The notes under the pieces: generated by a model
What the model saw: the letters and a program-made list of their open reading frames with translations, nothing else
Told to the model about the DNA's origin: nothing
Databases searched by the model: none
Program-made: the position numbers and the translations under genes
Assembly (NCBI GenBank): GCA_017394885.1
Contig: JAFPWO010000002.1
Span: 47,111-111,110, forward strand
Direction: 5' to 3'
DNA length: 64,000 bases
Source of the DNA: Lachnospiraceae bacterium
Lineage (GTDB): Bacteria; Bacillota; Clostridia; Lachnospirales; Lachnospiraceae
Shown: positions 24,871-32,017 of the stretch, one piece after another
Layout of the letters: each line of letters starts with the position of its first letter
Numbering within the stretch: the first letter of the stretch is position 1

Positions 24871-26040
24871 CTACCACTCCAGGTTCTGCTCGGTCTCCTT
24901 CGAGAAGAGATGGACCACATTGCCGCCGAAGCGCAGATGAATATTGTCGCCCATGGCGAAATGCTTCTTCAGATCGATCGTCGGCACGATAATGATCACG
25001 TCCTTGCCTTCCGCGGTCACATGAAGGTGCACGCTGGAGCCCATCATTTCGGACACGTCCACCCGCGCCGGGATTCCCTCGTCCGCGGTGGTCATGTGTT
25101 CCGGACGGACGCCGACCGTGACCGTCTGCTCTGCCACGTCATTCTTCTTCAGGCGGGCCTGCTTCTCTTCATCCGGCACGACTTCGATGCCGCCGACCTT
25201 CACCACGTATTCGCCGTTCTTCTTTACCAGCTCGCCGTCGAAATAGTTCATCTGCGGGGAGCCGATAAAGCCGGACACGAACAGATTGAGCGGATGGTTG
25301 AACACATCCTGCGGGGTCCCGATCTGCTGAATGAAACCGTCGCGCATGATCACGATGCGGTCGCCCAGCGTCATGGCCTCGGTCTGGTCGTGGGTGACAT
25401 AGATGAAGGTGGTGTTGATGCGGCTGCGCAGCTTGATGATCTCCGCACGCATCTGGTTGCGGAGCTTCGCGTCCAGATTGGACAGCGGTTCGTCCATCAG
25501 CATGACCTGCGGATTCCGGACGATCGCACGCCCGATCGCAACGCGCTGCCGCTGGCCGCCGGAGAGCGCCTTCGGCTTCCGGTCCAGATATTCGGTGATA
25601 TCCAGGATCTCCGCCGCTTCGCGGACCTTCTCTTCGATGACTTCCTTCTTCTCTTTCTTGAGCTTCAGGGAGAAGGCCATGTTTTCAAATACCGTCATGT
25701 GGGGGTACAATGCGTAGTTCTGGAAAACCATCGCGATATTGCGGTCTTTCGGCGCCACATCGTTCACCAGTTTACCGTCGATGTACAGCTCTCCGTCGCT
25801 GATCTCCTCCAGCCCCGCGATCATGCGCAGCGTGGTGGATTTTCCGCAGCCCGAAGGGCCGACCAGCACGATAAATTCCTTGTCCGCGATGTCCAGGTTG
25901 AATTCCTGCACCGCGACGACGCCCTCGTCCGTGACCTGAAGATTGGTCTTCTTCTCTTCCGGCGCGTCTTTCTTCTTTTTCTGTTCGCCGGATACGAACG
26001 GGTAGACCTTCTTGACGTTTTTCAGTTGTACAGTTGCCAT
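24871..26040 (-). CDS. MsmK/UgpC-type carbohydrate ABC transporter ATPase
   Basis: The 389-residue ATPase has Walker A (GPSGCGKSTT), a Q-loop, the signature LSGGQRQRVAIGRA, Walker B VMLMDEPLSNLD, the switch histidine in VTHDQ, and a C-terminal TOBE/MalK regulatory domain (about 260-389). An insertion of lysine/glutamate residues (about 16-35) lies before the first ATP-binding strand. Such ATPases energise several oligosaccharide importers. No permease or binding protein is next to it, so it probably serves transporters encoded elsewhere. ATG 26040 lacks a good ribosome site; translation may be coupled to the leader frame at 26022-26150. Confidence 0.9.
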   Translation of the reverse strand: MATVQLKNVKKVYPFVSGEQKKKKDAPEEKKTNLQVTDEGVVAVQEFNLDIADKEFIVLVGPSGCGKSTTLRMIAGLEEISDGELYIDGKLVNDVAPKDRNIAMVFQNYALYPHMTVFENMAFSLKLKKEKKEVIEEKVREAAEILDITEYLDRKPKALSGGQRQRVAIGRAIVRNPQVMLMDEPLSNLDAKLRNQMRAEIIKLRSRINTTFIYVTHDQTEAMTLGDRIVIMRDGFIQQIGTPQDVFNHPLNLFVSGFIGSPQMNYFDGELVKKNGEYVVKVGGIEVVPDEEKQARLKKNDVAEQTVTVGVRPEHMTTADEGIPARVDVSEMMGSSVHLHVTAEGKDVIIIVPTIDLKKHFAMGDNIHLRFGGNVVHLFSKETEQNLEW

Positions 26041-26150
26041 ACTACGGACTCTGTACGCTCTGCCTCCGCATGGAGCGTACTCGGATGACGCGAACGTCCA
26101 TCCCTTGCGGCAGGTCTCCACACTGCCGTACCCCGAGCCTGGGGATGCAT
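26022..26150 (-). CDS. Possible 42-residue leader peptide before the ABC ATPase
   Basis: ATG 26150 follows an excellent AAAGGAGG at correct spacing. It opens a 42-codon frame (MHPQARGTAVWRPAARDG...) whose stop lies 16 bases beyond the ABC ATPase start, so the frames overlap. The ATPase ATG itself has no clear ribosome site, which suggests translational coupling. The peptide resembles nothing I know and may have no function of its own. Confidence 0.4.
   Translation of the reverse strand: MHPQARGTAVWRPAARDGRSRHPSTLHAEAERTESVVWQLYN
26053..26144 (-). promoter_or_regulatory. Structured 5' leader of the ABC ATPase mRNA
   Basis: Three stems can form in the leader: GTACGCTC/GAGCGTAC (26053-26060 with 26073-26080), CGGCAG/CTGCCG (26108-26113 with 26123-26128) and CCCC/GGGG (26131-26134 with 26141-26144). 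The first lies just before the ATPase start. It could be an attenuator or translation control; it matches no riboswitch I recognise. Confidence 0.4.
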
Positions 26151-26233
26151 GTTTCCTCCTTTGGTCGACGCCTTCGGCTTTTGGGTGGAGAGCCGGGACG
26201 CCATGGATTTTTTTCGGCTTGTCGCCGGCCTCT

Positions 26234-26262
26234 ATTGTATAGAACGGAAGGTCTTTTGTCAA
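26234..26262 (-). promoter_or_regulatory. Promoter of the ABC ATPase gene
   Basis: Minus-strand TTGACA (26262-26257), 17 bases, TACAAT (26239-26234). Transcripts would carry a leader of about 190 bases before the ATPase start. Confidence 0.75.
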
Positions 26263-26352
26263 ACGAATCCGCAGATTTGTCTCTTTGGGGGCCTTCTCTG
26301 TACGGAATACCTCTTCTCTTATTTCATAATAATAATAGGTATGCGCATATAT

Positions 26353-26422
26353 ATTGAAATTTCAATAACATTTTACATAAATTTTAAAAAGCTATAGATA
26401 TTTGAATAAAATGTGATATGAT
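26353..26422 (+). promoter_or_regulatory. Palindrome and extended -10 upstream of the secreted protease-like gene
   Basis: ATTGAAATTTCAAT at 26353-26366 is a perfect 14-base palindrome in an AT-rich stretch. An extended -10, TGATATGAT, lies at 26414-26422, about 55 bases upstream of the secreted protein's start. The rest of the interval between the two divergent genes holds nothing else I can name. Confidence 0.45.
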
Positions 26423-26478
26423 AGGTTTCATTCACGGGTCCGAGACCGCCGTGGAATCCACAGAAAGGAGAAGAGACT

Positions 26479-29400
26479 ATGAGTAAACATCTGAAACGCC
26501 TGCTGTCGTGGCTGATCGTCCTGACCGTCATATCGGGTCTGGTTCCCGCTACAGCTTTCGCAGCCGGTAAAACAGGCTCCCTTACTGCATCCCCTGTCAA
26601 AACCTATACGGTTGCAGAGAATGCTGTTCTGGAGAATGACGTATTTGCCAAAATCTCAGCCGTTACGACGGAAACCGCACAGCCCATGGGTGGCGTCGCC
26701 AGCCTGACCGAGGCGGACTATATCAGAATGCTTCCGGATGTCATTCAGGCTATTGAGAGTTCTGAGACCTTTAAACCCGGCACCCTGCAGCAGAACGGCA
26801 ACTTCCTTGTCTGGGAAACCACGACCGGAATCCCCTGCTGCTATGATCCGCGCATGGAGGCTGAGCTGCACAACAATTCCAACAGTCCGACGCAGGCCCA
26901 GATCGCTTCCATCGAGGCAGACGCCCAGGCGCTGGCGGCCGGCCTTGGCGGCGCCGCGGCTTCCCCGGACAGCCACACCCCGACGTCAGTTGAGATCGGC
27001 CTGATCCAGCCCTACTGGGAAAGCAGCTCCAGCTACGCCGACAGTTCCTTCAACAACTATTCCCCGTATTACAAGTCGATGTGGCAGTCGCTGTATGCGG
27101 CGACCGGCGGATCCTCCACCTACCGCTATTCCATGACCAATGCGACCGTCGACAATGTGGCCAAAGCGATCGAAAACTGCGCGATCGTGATCATGGACTC
27201 CCACGGCACCACCGACTATTCCGGCAGCAACGGAGACTACACGAGCCGCGCGAACTGCTCTTATCTCTGCCTGACCACCAACGCCGGCATCACCAGCGCG
27301 GATACTGCGGCCCAGACCGGGACCTACGGGACGTATTACAACTGCCTGAAGGGCTCCGGATACGCCTACGTCAGCGGCACCTGCATTGCCAACCACATGA
27401 GCAAGAACGCGCCGAACAGCCTGGTCTACATGGGGATCTGCCTCGGCATGGCGACCGACGGCATGTACAAGGGTCTGCGCAGCAAGGGCGTGGAAGCGGT
27501 TTACGGTTATTCGCAGTCCGTCTCCTTTAAGGGAGAGCGCATCTATATGCAGGCCATCATGGGGTACATCAAGGACGGCGACGATCTGGCCACCGCGCTT
27601 TCCAAAGCCAAATCCGCCAACGGAAGCTGGGACCCGGCCTACAGCAGTTATTCGCTCTCGCAGGCCAAGTCCAATAAGGTCGCTTTCCCGATCGTCGTAT
27701 CCTCGGAGGACGCCTATCCCGGCCACGGCAATGTCGACGCCGTCCAGACCGTCTATTCCACCTGGCAGCTGTTCGGCGCAGCGACCTCCTATACCGTCAG
27801 CGCCACCTCCAACAATACCAGCTACGGGACGGTCTCCGTGAGCGGCAATACCATTACCGCGAGCCCCAAGACCGGCTACTATGCTTCCGGCTATCAGGTG
27901 ACCAGCGGCTCCGCCACGGTAACGCAGAGCGGCAATACCTTTACGGTCAATCCGTCCTCCGACTGCACGGTGCAGATTATTTTTGCCGCGAAACCCACCT
28001 ATACCGTAACCTATAAGGCCAACGGAGCCACGCTTTCCACGGCGACGGCCTATCAGGGGGATGCCGTGACGCTTCCTTCTTCTGCCGCCGCGGTCGACGG
28101 CTGGACCTTCCTCGGCTGGACGGCTTCGGCGCTGGATCAGACCACGTCCAAACCCAGCTATTATGCGCCGGGCGCCAGCTTCACGCCCACCGCGAATACG
28201 ACGCTGTATGCCCTCTATACGTACAGTGAAGGCGGCAGCGGCGGGGAAACGGTCTATCAGCTGCTGACAGGGGCGCCTTCCGACTGGTCCGGCAATTATG
28301 TCATCACCTACGGCAATTCTTCCAGCCTGTATGCGCTTAAGGGCCTGTCCGGCAACACGAAGTATGAATCGGCCTCCTCCGGCGGCACGGTCGCCTTTGG
28401 CAGCACCGGGATGTCGCTGTCAGGCAGCCAGCTGAGCAATGTCGGCGCTGCATATAAATTTACCGTAGCCAGCTATAACGGAAAGTATTCCATCAAAAAC
28501 GCCTCCACCGGCACCTATCTGGCCAACAAGAGCAATTATCTCTACAGCAATACATCCTTAAGCTCCAGTTACTGCGCCTGGTCGTTGGCGATGAACGGAT
28601 CGGCGGTTTCGGCTTCCAATACCGGCAGCAGCCGTTATCCGTATCTTGCCTTCTCCAGCAGCAAGTACTTTATGGTCAATTCCAGTACCAGCAGCATCTG
28701 TTTCTGGAAAGAAACTTCTGCCGGCGTCAGCTATTATGCGACCAGCCCGACGGCTATTCAGGAACCCGAACCGCATACGCACAGCTTCGGCGCCTGGACC
28801 TCCAACAATAACGGCACGCACAGCCACAGCTGCAGCTGCGGCGCTTCGGAGACCCAGAATTGTACGTATACAAACGTTGTGACCGCACCGACCGCGACGG
28901 CCCAGGGCTACACCACCCACACCTGCACGGTCTGCGGCTACAGCTATGTGGACAGCTACACCCTGGCTGTCGGCGCTACCTATACGGTCAGCTTCTCCGT
29001 CCCGAGCGGCGTTGCCGCCGTTGCGGCCGTAAGCTGCCAGGAAGGCGCATCCATCACGCTGCCCACCGCCGGTGCGCCGGGCGGCTATACCTTCCTCGGC
29101 TGGGTCACGGCGGATGTAAACAATTCCGCTTCGCAGCCGTCCTCCATTCTGACCGGCAGCTATACCCCGGGCGGCAATATCACCCTGAAAGCCCTGTACT
29201 CATATACAACAAGCAGCGGCGGAAGCGGATATAAGCTGGTGACCTCGGCGCCGTCCAGCTGGAGCGGCAGCTATATCATCACCTACGGCAACACGTCCGG
29301 CAGCATGTATGTCCTGAAGGGCCTTTCCGGCAATACGAAATATGAATCCGCCTCTTCCGGCGGCGCGGTCGCGTTTTCCGGTACCGGCCTGGTTCTCTCC

Positions 29401-29739
29401 GGGGATACGCTGACGAATGCTTCCAGTGCCTATGTATTCAACATCGCCAGCTACAACAGCAAGTATTCCATCAGGAATGCTTCCACCGGAACGTATCTGG
29501 CCAGCAAGAGCAACTATCTCTACAGCAATACTTCGCTGAGCTCCAAATACTGCGCCTGGTCGCTGGCGATGAACGGCTCCGCCGTGAAAGCCTCCAACAC
29601 GGCCAGCTCACGGTATCCGTACCTTTCGTTCTCGAACAGCAAGTATTTCATGGTCAACAGCTCGGCCAGCTCCGGCATCTATTTCTGGAAGCTGACGGAA
29701 GGCGGCAGTGCCACGTATTATACGACCGTGATCAACTGA
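26479..29739 (+). CDS. Large secreted clan CD protease-like repeat protein
   Basis: This 1086-residue protein has a signal peptide (residues 1-30, ending ATAFA). Residues about 170-420 form a domain with His242 in IVIMDSHGTTDY and Cys321 in VYMGICLGMATD, placed like the catalytic pair of clan CD (gingipain/CHAT-like) cysteine proteases. Then follow a Listeria-Bacteroides (InlB-type) repeat with DGWTFLGW, a roughly 150-residue module (590-745), a His/Cys-rich segment (HTHSFGAW, CSCGAS, CTVCGYSY) that may bind metal, a second InlB-like repeat (YTFLGW) and a second copy of the 150-residue module at the end. AAAGGAG precedes ATG. Proteolytic activity is inferred, not shown. Confidence 0.8.
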   Translation: MSKHLKRLLSWLIVLTVISGLVPATAFAAGKTGSLTASPVKTYTVAENAVLENDVFAKISAVTTETAQPMGGVASLTEADYIRMLPDVIQAIESSETFKPGTLQQNGNFLVWETTTGIPCCYDPRMEAELHNNSNSPTQAQIASIEADAQALAAGLGGAAASPDSHTPTSVEIGLIQPYWESSSSYADSSFNNYSPYYKSMWQSLYAATGGSSTYRYSMTNATVDNVAKAIENCAIVIMDSHGTTDYSGSNGDYTSRANCSYLCLTTNAGITSADTAAQTGTYGTYYNCLKGSGYAYVSGTCIANHMSKNAPNSLVYMGICLGMATDGMYKGLRSKGVEAVYGYSQSVSFKGERIYMQAIMGYIKDGDDLATALSKAKSANGSWDPAYSSYSLSQAKSNKVAFPIVVSSEDAYPGHGNVDAVQTVYSTWQLFGAATSYTVSATSNNTSYGTVSVSGNTITASPKTGYYASGYQVTSGSATVTQSGNTFTVNPSSDCTVQIIFAAKPTYTVTYKANGATLSTATAYQGDAVTLPSSAAAVDGWTFLGWTASALDQTTSKPSYYAPGASFTPTANTTLYALYTYSEGGSGGETVYQLLTGAPSDWSGNYVITYGNSSSLYALKGLSGNTKYESASSGGTVAFGSTGMSLSGSQLSNVGAAYKFTVASYNGKYSIKNASTGTYLANKSNYLYSNTSLSSSYCAWSLAMNGSAVSASNTGSSRYPYLAFSSSKYFMVNSSTSSICFWKETSAGVSYYATSPTAIQEPEPHTHSFGAWTSNNNGTHSHSCSCGASETQNCTYTNVVTAPTATAQGYTTHTCTVCGYSYVDSYTLAVGATYTVSFSVPSGVAAVAAVSCQEGASITLPTAGAPGGYTFLGWVTADVNNSASQPSSILTGSYTPGGNITLKALYSYTTSSGGSGYKLVTSAPSSWSGSYIITYGNTSGSMYVLKGLSGNTKYESASSGGAVAFSGTGLVLSGDTLTNASSAYVFNIASYNSKYSIRNASTGTYLASKSNYLYSNTSLSSKYCAWSLAMNGSAVKASNTASSRYPYLSFSNSKYFMVNSSASSGIYFWKLTEGGSATYYTTVIN
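28246..29736 (+). repeat. Duplicated C-terminal module in the secreted protein
   Basis: About 150 residues starting near 28258 (PSDWSGNYVITYGN, KGLSGNTKYESASSGG, YCAWSLAMNGSAV) recur from about 29230 (PSSWSGSYIITYGN, same KGLSGNTKYESASSGG and YCAWSLAMNGSAV). Each copy follows an InlB-type repeat, so a two-domain unit was duplicated. Confidence 0.85.
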
Positions 29740-29773
29740 TTCTCTGTGACAATTCCCGGAAACCCCTTCCGGG

Positions 29774-29818
29774 CCGGCGCGGTCCTGCTTCAGATATGGC
29801 AGCCCGCGCCGGTTTTTT
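29774..29818 (+). terminator. Terminator of the secreted protease-like gene
   Basis: CCGGCGCGG (29774-29782) pairs with CCGCGCCGG (29804-29812), followed by six T. Confidence 0.85.
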
Positions 29819-29920
29819 ATATCCGGTCATTGTTTTACCGCCTCTCCCGTGTTAAGATAAAGCCGGAGAAAAAAGCTTCTCCTCAGATCACGCAGCCGCG
29901 GGAAAGCAGAGGGCGCCCCC

Positions 29921-30760
29921 ATGAAGATCGCCGCCAATACATTTTTTACGTTCCGGAAGCTGGGAGAAGAAAAAGGCCTGGCCTGTATCAGAGAAGCCGG
30001 CTTTGACGGAATTGATTATACCTTCTACGATCCGCAGATCGAGGAGTTCCTGCTGCACGGAGATTATATCGCCGCGGCGCAGGAAAGCAGAAAGCGGCTG
30101 GAGGCCTCCGGGCTTTTCTGCCGCCAGGCCCACGCACCGCTCCATTATAACTGCAATGATACGCCGGAGCTTTCGAATCCGCACTATCTTTCCATCGTGC
30201 GGTCCATGGAATACGCCGCGATCATGGGCATCCCGATCATCGTTGTTCATGGGGTGGTCCCGCCCGAGGGAGAAGATCTGATCGATTACAACGAACGCTT
30301 CTATCAAACACTGGAGCCGTACTGCCGGCGCTTCGGGATCCGTATCGGGGTCGAAAACCTTCTGGGCAGCGAAGTCTTTACCACCCCGGAAGAGCTGCTG
30401 GCCATGATGGACCGTCTGGATCCCGAATGGTTCGGGATCTGCCTCGACATCGGACACACCCGGCTCGGTTCATGGAATGAAGCCGACTTCATCCGCGCGG
30501 TCGGCGGCAGCCGCATCGAGATCACGCATATTCACGACAACGACGGCGTGGGTGACCTTCACCAGGTCCCTTACATGGGAAATACAGACTGGAACGCTGC
30601 CGCCAGGGCGTTCGCCGAGACCGGCTACCGCGGAGAGCTCAGCCTGGAAGTCCTCTCCTTCCTGGAAGCCTTCCCGGGCGATCTCCAGCTGCCGGCCCTG
30701 CGCCTGTGCGCCGCCGCCTTAAAAAAACTGGCGGATCTCATCGATCCGCCTAGCGCCTGA
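29921..30760 (+). CDS. Sugar phosphate isomerase/epimerase (TIM barrel)
   Basis: The 279-residue protein belongs to the xylose isomerase-like TIM-barrel family (AP endonuclease 2 fold). Metal-binding positions are visible in IGVENLLGSE, GICLDIGHTRLG, ITHIHDNDG and ELSLEVLSF. Members isomerise or epimerise sugars, inosose or hydroxypyruvate, so the reaction is not specified. The ribosome site (GAGGG before ATG 29921) is modest. The gene stands alone, tail-to-tail with dinB with no bases between the two stop codons. Its last codons also encode a terminator for the opposite strand (30721-30749). Confidence 0.85.
   Translation: MKIAANTFFTFRKLGEEKGLACIREAGFDGIDYTFYDPQIEEFLLHGDYIAAAQESRKRLEASGLFCRQAHAPLHYNCNDTPELSNPHYLSIVRSMEYAAIMGIPIIVVHGVVPPEGEDLIDYNERFYQTLEPYCRRFGIRIGVENLLGSEVFTTPEELLAMMDRLDPEWFGICLDIGHTRLGSWNEADFIRAVGGSRIEITHIHDNDGVGDLHQVPYMGNTDWNAAARAFAETGYRGELSLEVLSFLEAFPGDLQLPALRLCAAALKKLADLIDPPSA
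30721..30749 (-). terminator. Terminator of the sbcDC-dinB operon within the opposite gene
   Basis: GGCGGATC (30729-30736) pairs with GATCCGCC (30742-30749). On the minus strand the stem is followed by AG and six T (positions 30726-30721). It lies inside the last codons of the convergent isomerase-like gene, 12 bases beyond the dinB stop. Confidence 0.75.
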
Positions 30761-31981
30761 TTATCCGCTTTTCCGTTTCCTCATGTACTCCACGACCCGG
30801 TGGAGCGTATCCGAATGACAAATCTGCTCCAGATGTCCGGCAAAGTCCAGCTGATAGCGCTTTGCCAGGTCATCCAGGAGCTCTTTTTCTTTTACTGCCC
30901 CGTCGTCAAAGGCCGCTTCGAAGACTTCCTCCAGCCGAAGCTGGCGGCCTTCTTCGCCGGACAGATTGTAGATGCCGGCTCCGATCAGCCGCACGGGCCG
31001 CCGTTCCACCTGTCCGAGAAGCGCGGCCGCTTCTTTATAAATGGCGGCGGCCCCGTCGCAGGAAGAAACCGCGCGGGAACGGGTGATCCCTTTCATGTCC
31101 GCATACGTCAGCTTCAGCGTCACGCCTTTCCCGTGCAGGCCGTAGCGCCGGGCACGGTCTTCGACACAGAACGCGATCAGGACCAGTACGTCGAGCAGCA
31201 GGTCAAAATCTTCCACATCCTTCTGGAAGGTCACCTCCCGGCTGATGGATTTCGCGTCCTGCGGGCGGTACGGCACCACTTTCCGCGCATCGATCCCGTA
31301 CGCGATCTGCGTGATCCACTGTCCCTGCTTTCCCAGCAGGCGGATGACCGCCTCCCGGTTTTCCCGCACGTCCCGCACCGTCCGGATCCCGACCGTATGC
31401 AGCTTTTCGGCGGTCATCTCCCCGACCGTATACAGGACCCGCACGTCGCGGTCGATGATCAGATCCACAAAATCTTTCGCGGTCGGGATCTCGAAATATC
31501 CGTCCGGCTTTTTCTCTTCACTGGCGGTCTTCGCGGCCGTCTTCGAGTAAGCCACCCCCACTGAACAGCTCAGGCCCAGCTCCTCCCGCGTTCTCTGCTT
31601 GATGGCCTGCGCGATTTTCCGCGCGCCTTCCAGAGACCCGGCCTGCCGGGTCACGTCCAGATACGCCTCATCCAGCGCGACCGCTTCGGACGCGGAAGCA
31701 TAGCTGTCCCAGATTTTGTGCAGTCGGGCGGAAACAGCCTTATATTTATCAAAATCCGGGTGCCGGTAGATGCCGCCCGGGCAGAGGCGGTACGCGTCTT
31801 TGATATTCATCCCGGAGCGGACCCCGTATTTCCGCGCCTCGTAGCTGCAGGTAGCGACCACCCCCCGCTCCCCCGGAAGGGAGCCGATGATCAGCGGCTT
31901 TCCGCGCAGGGAAGGATCGTCCCGCATCTCCACCGATGCGTAAAAGGCGTCCATATCCACATGTATGATGATCTGATCCAT
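30761..31981 (-). CDS. dinB: DNA polymerase IV (Y family)
   Basis: The 406-residue translesion polymerase has the catalytic motifs HVDMDAFYASVE at residues 7-18 and ALDEAYLDVT near 100, a helix-hairpin-helix thumb region and the C-terminal little-finger domain (about 240-350). Family members bypass damaged bases at the replication fork. Its C-terminus extends beyond the usual 350 residues with a charged segment (RYQLDFAGHLEQICHSDTLH), and no clear beta-clamp QLxLF motif is obvious in it. It is the last gene of the unit with sbcC and sbcD, all concerned with DNA damage. Confidence 0.95.
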   Translation of the reverse strand: MDQIIIHVDMDAFYASVEMRDDPSLRGKPLIIGSLPGERGVVATCSYEARKYGVRSGMNIKDAYRLCPGGIYRHPDFDKYKAVSARLHKIWDSYASASEAVALDEAYLDVTRQAGSLEGARKIAQAIKQRTREELGLSCSVGVAYSKTAAKTASEEKKPDGYFEIPTAKDFVDLIIDRDVRVLYTVGEMTAEKLHTVGIRTVRDVRENREAVIRLLGKQGQWITQIAYGIDARKVVPYRPQDAKSISREVTFQKDVEDFDLLLDVLVLIAFCVEDRARRYGLHGKGVTLKLTYADMKGITRSRAVSSCDGAAAIYKEAAALLGQVERRPVRLIGAGIYNLSGEEGRQLRLEEVFEAAFDDGAVKEKELLDDLAKRYQLDFAGHLEQICHSDTLHRVVEYMRKRKSG

Positions 31982-32017
31982 ATTTCTCGGGGCTTTCAGC
32001 CTTCCCGTCCGCGGGAC

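Noticed and set aside
26023..26262. N-terminal extension of the ABC ATPase to ATG 26262
   Set aside because: It would start at the -35 of the best promoter, and the ATPase-family homology begins at ATG 26040.
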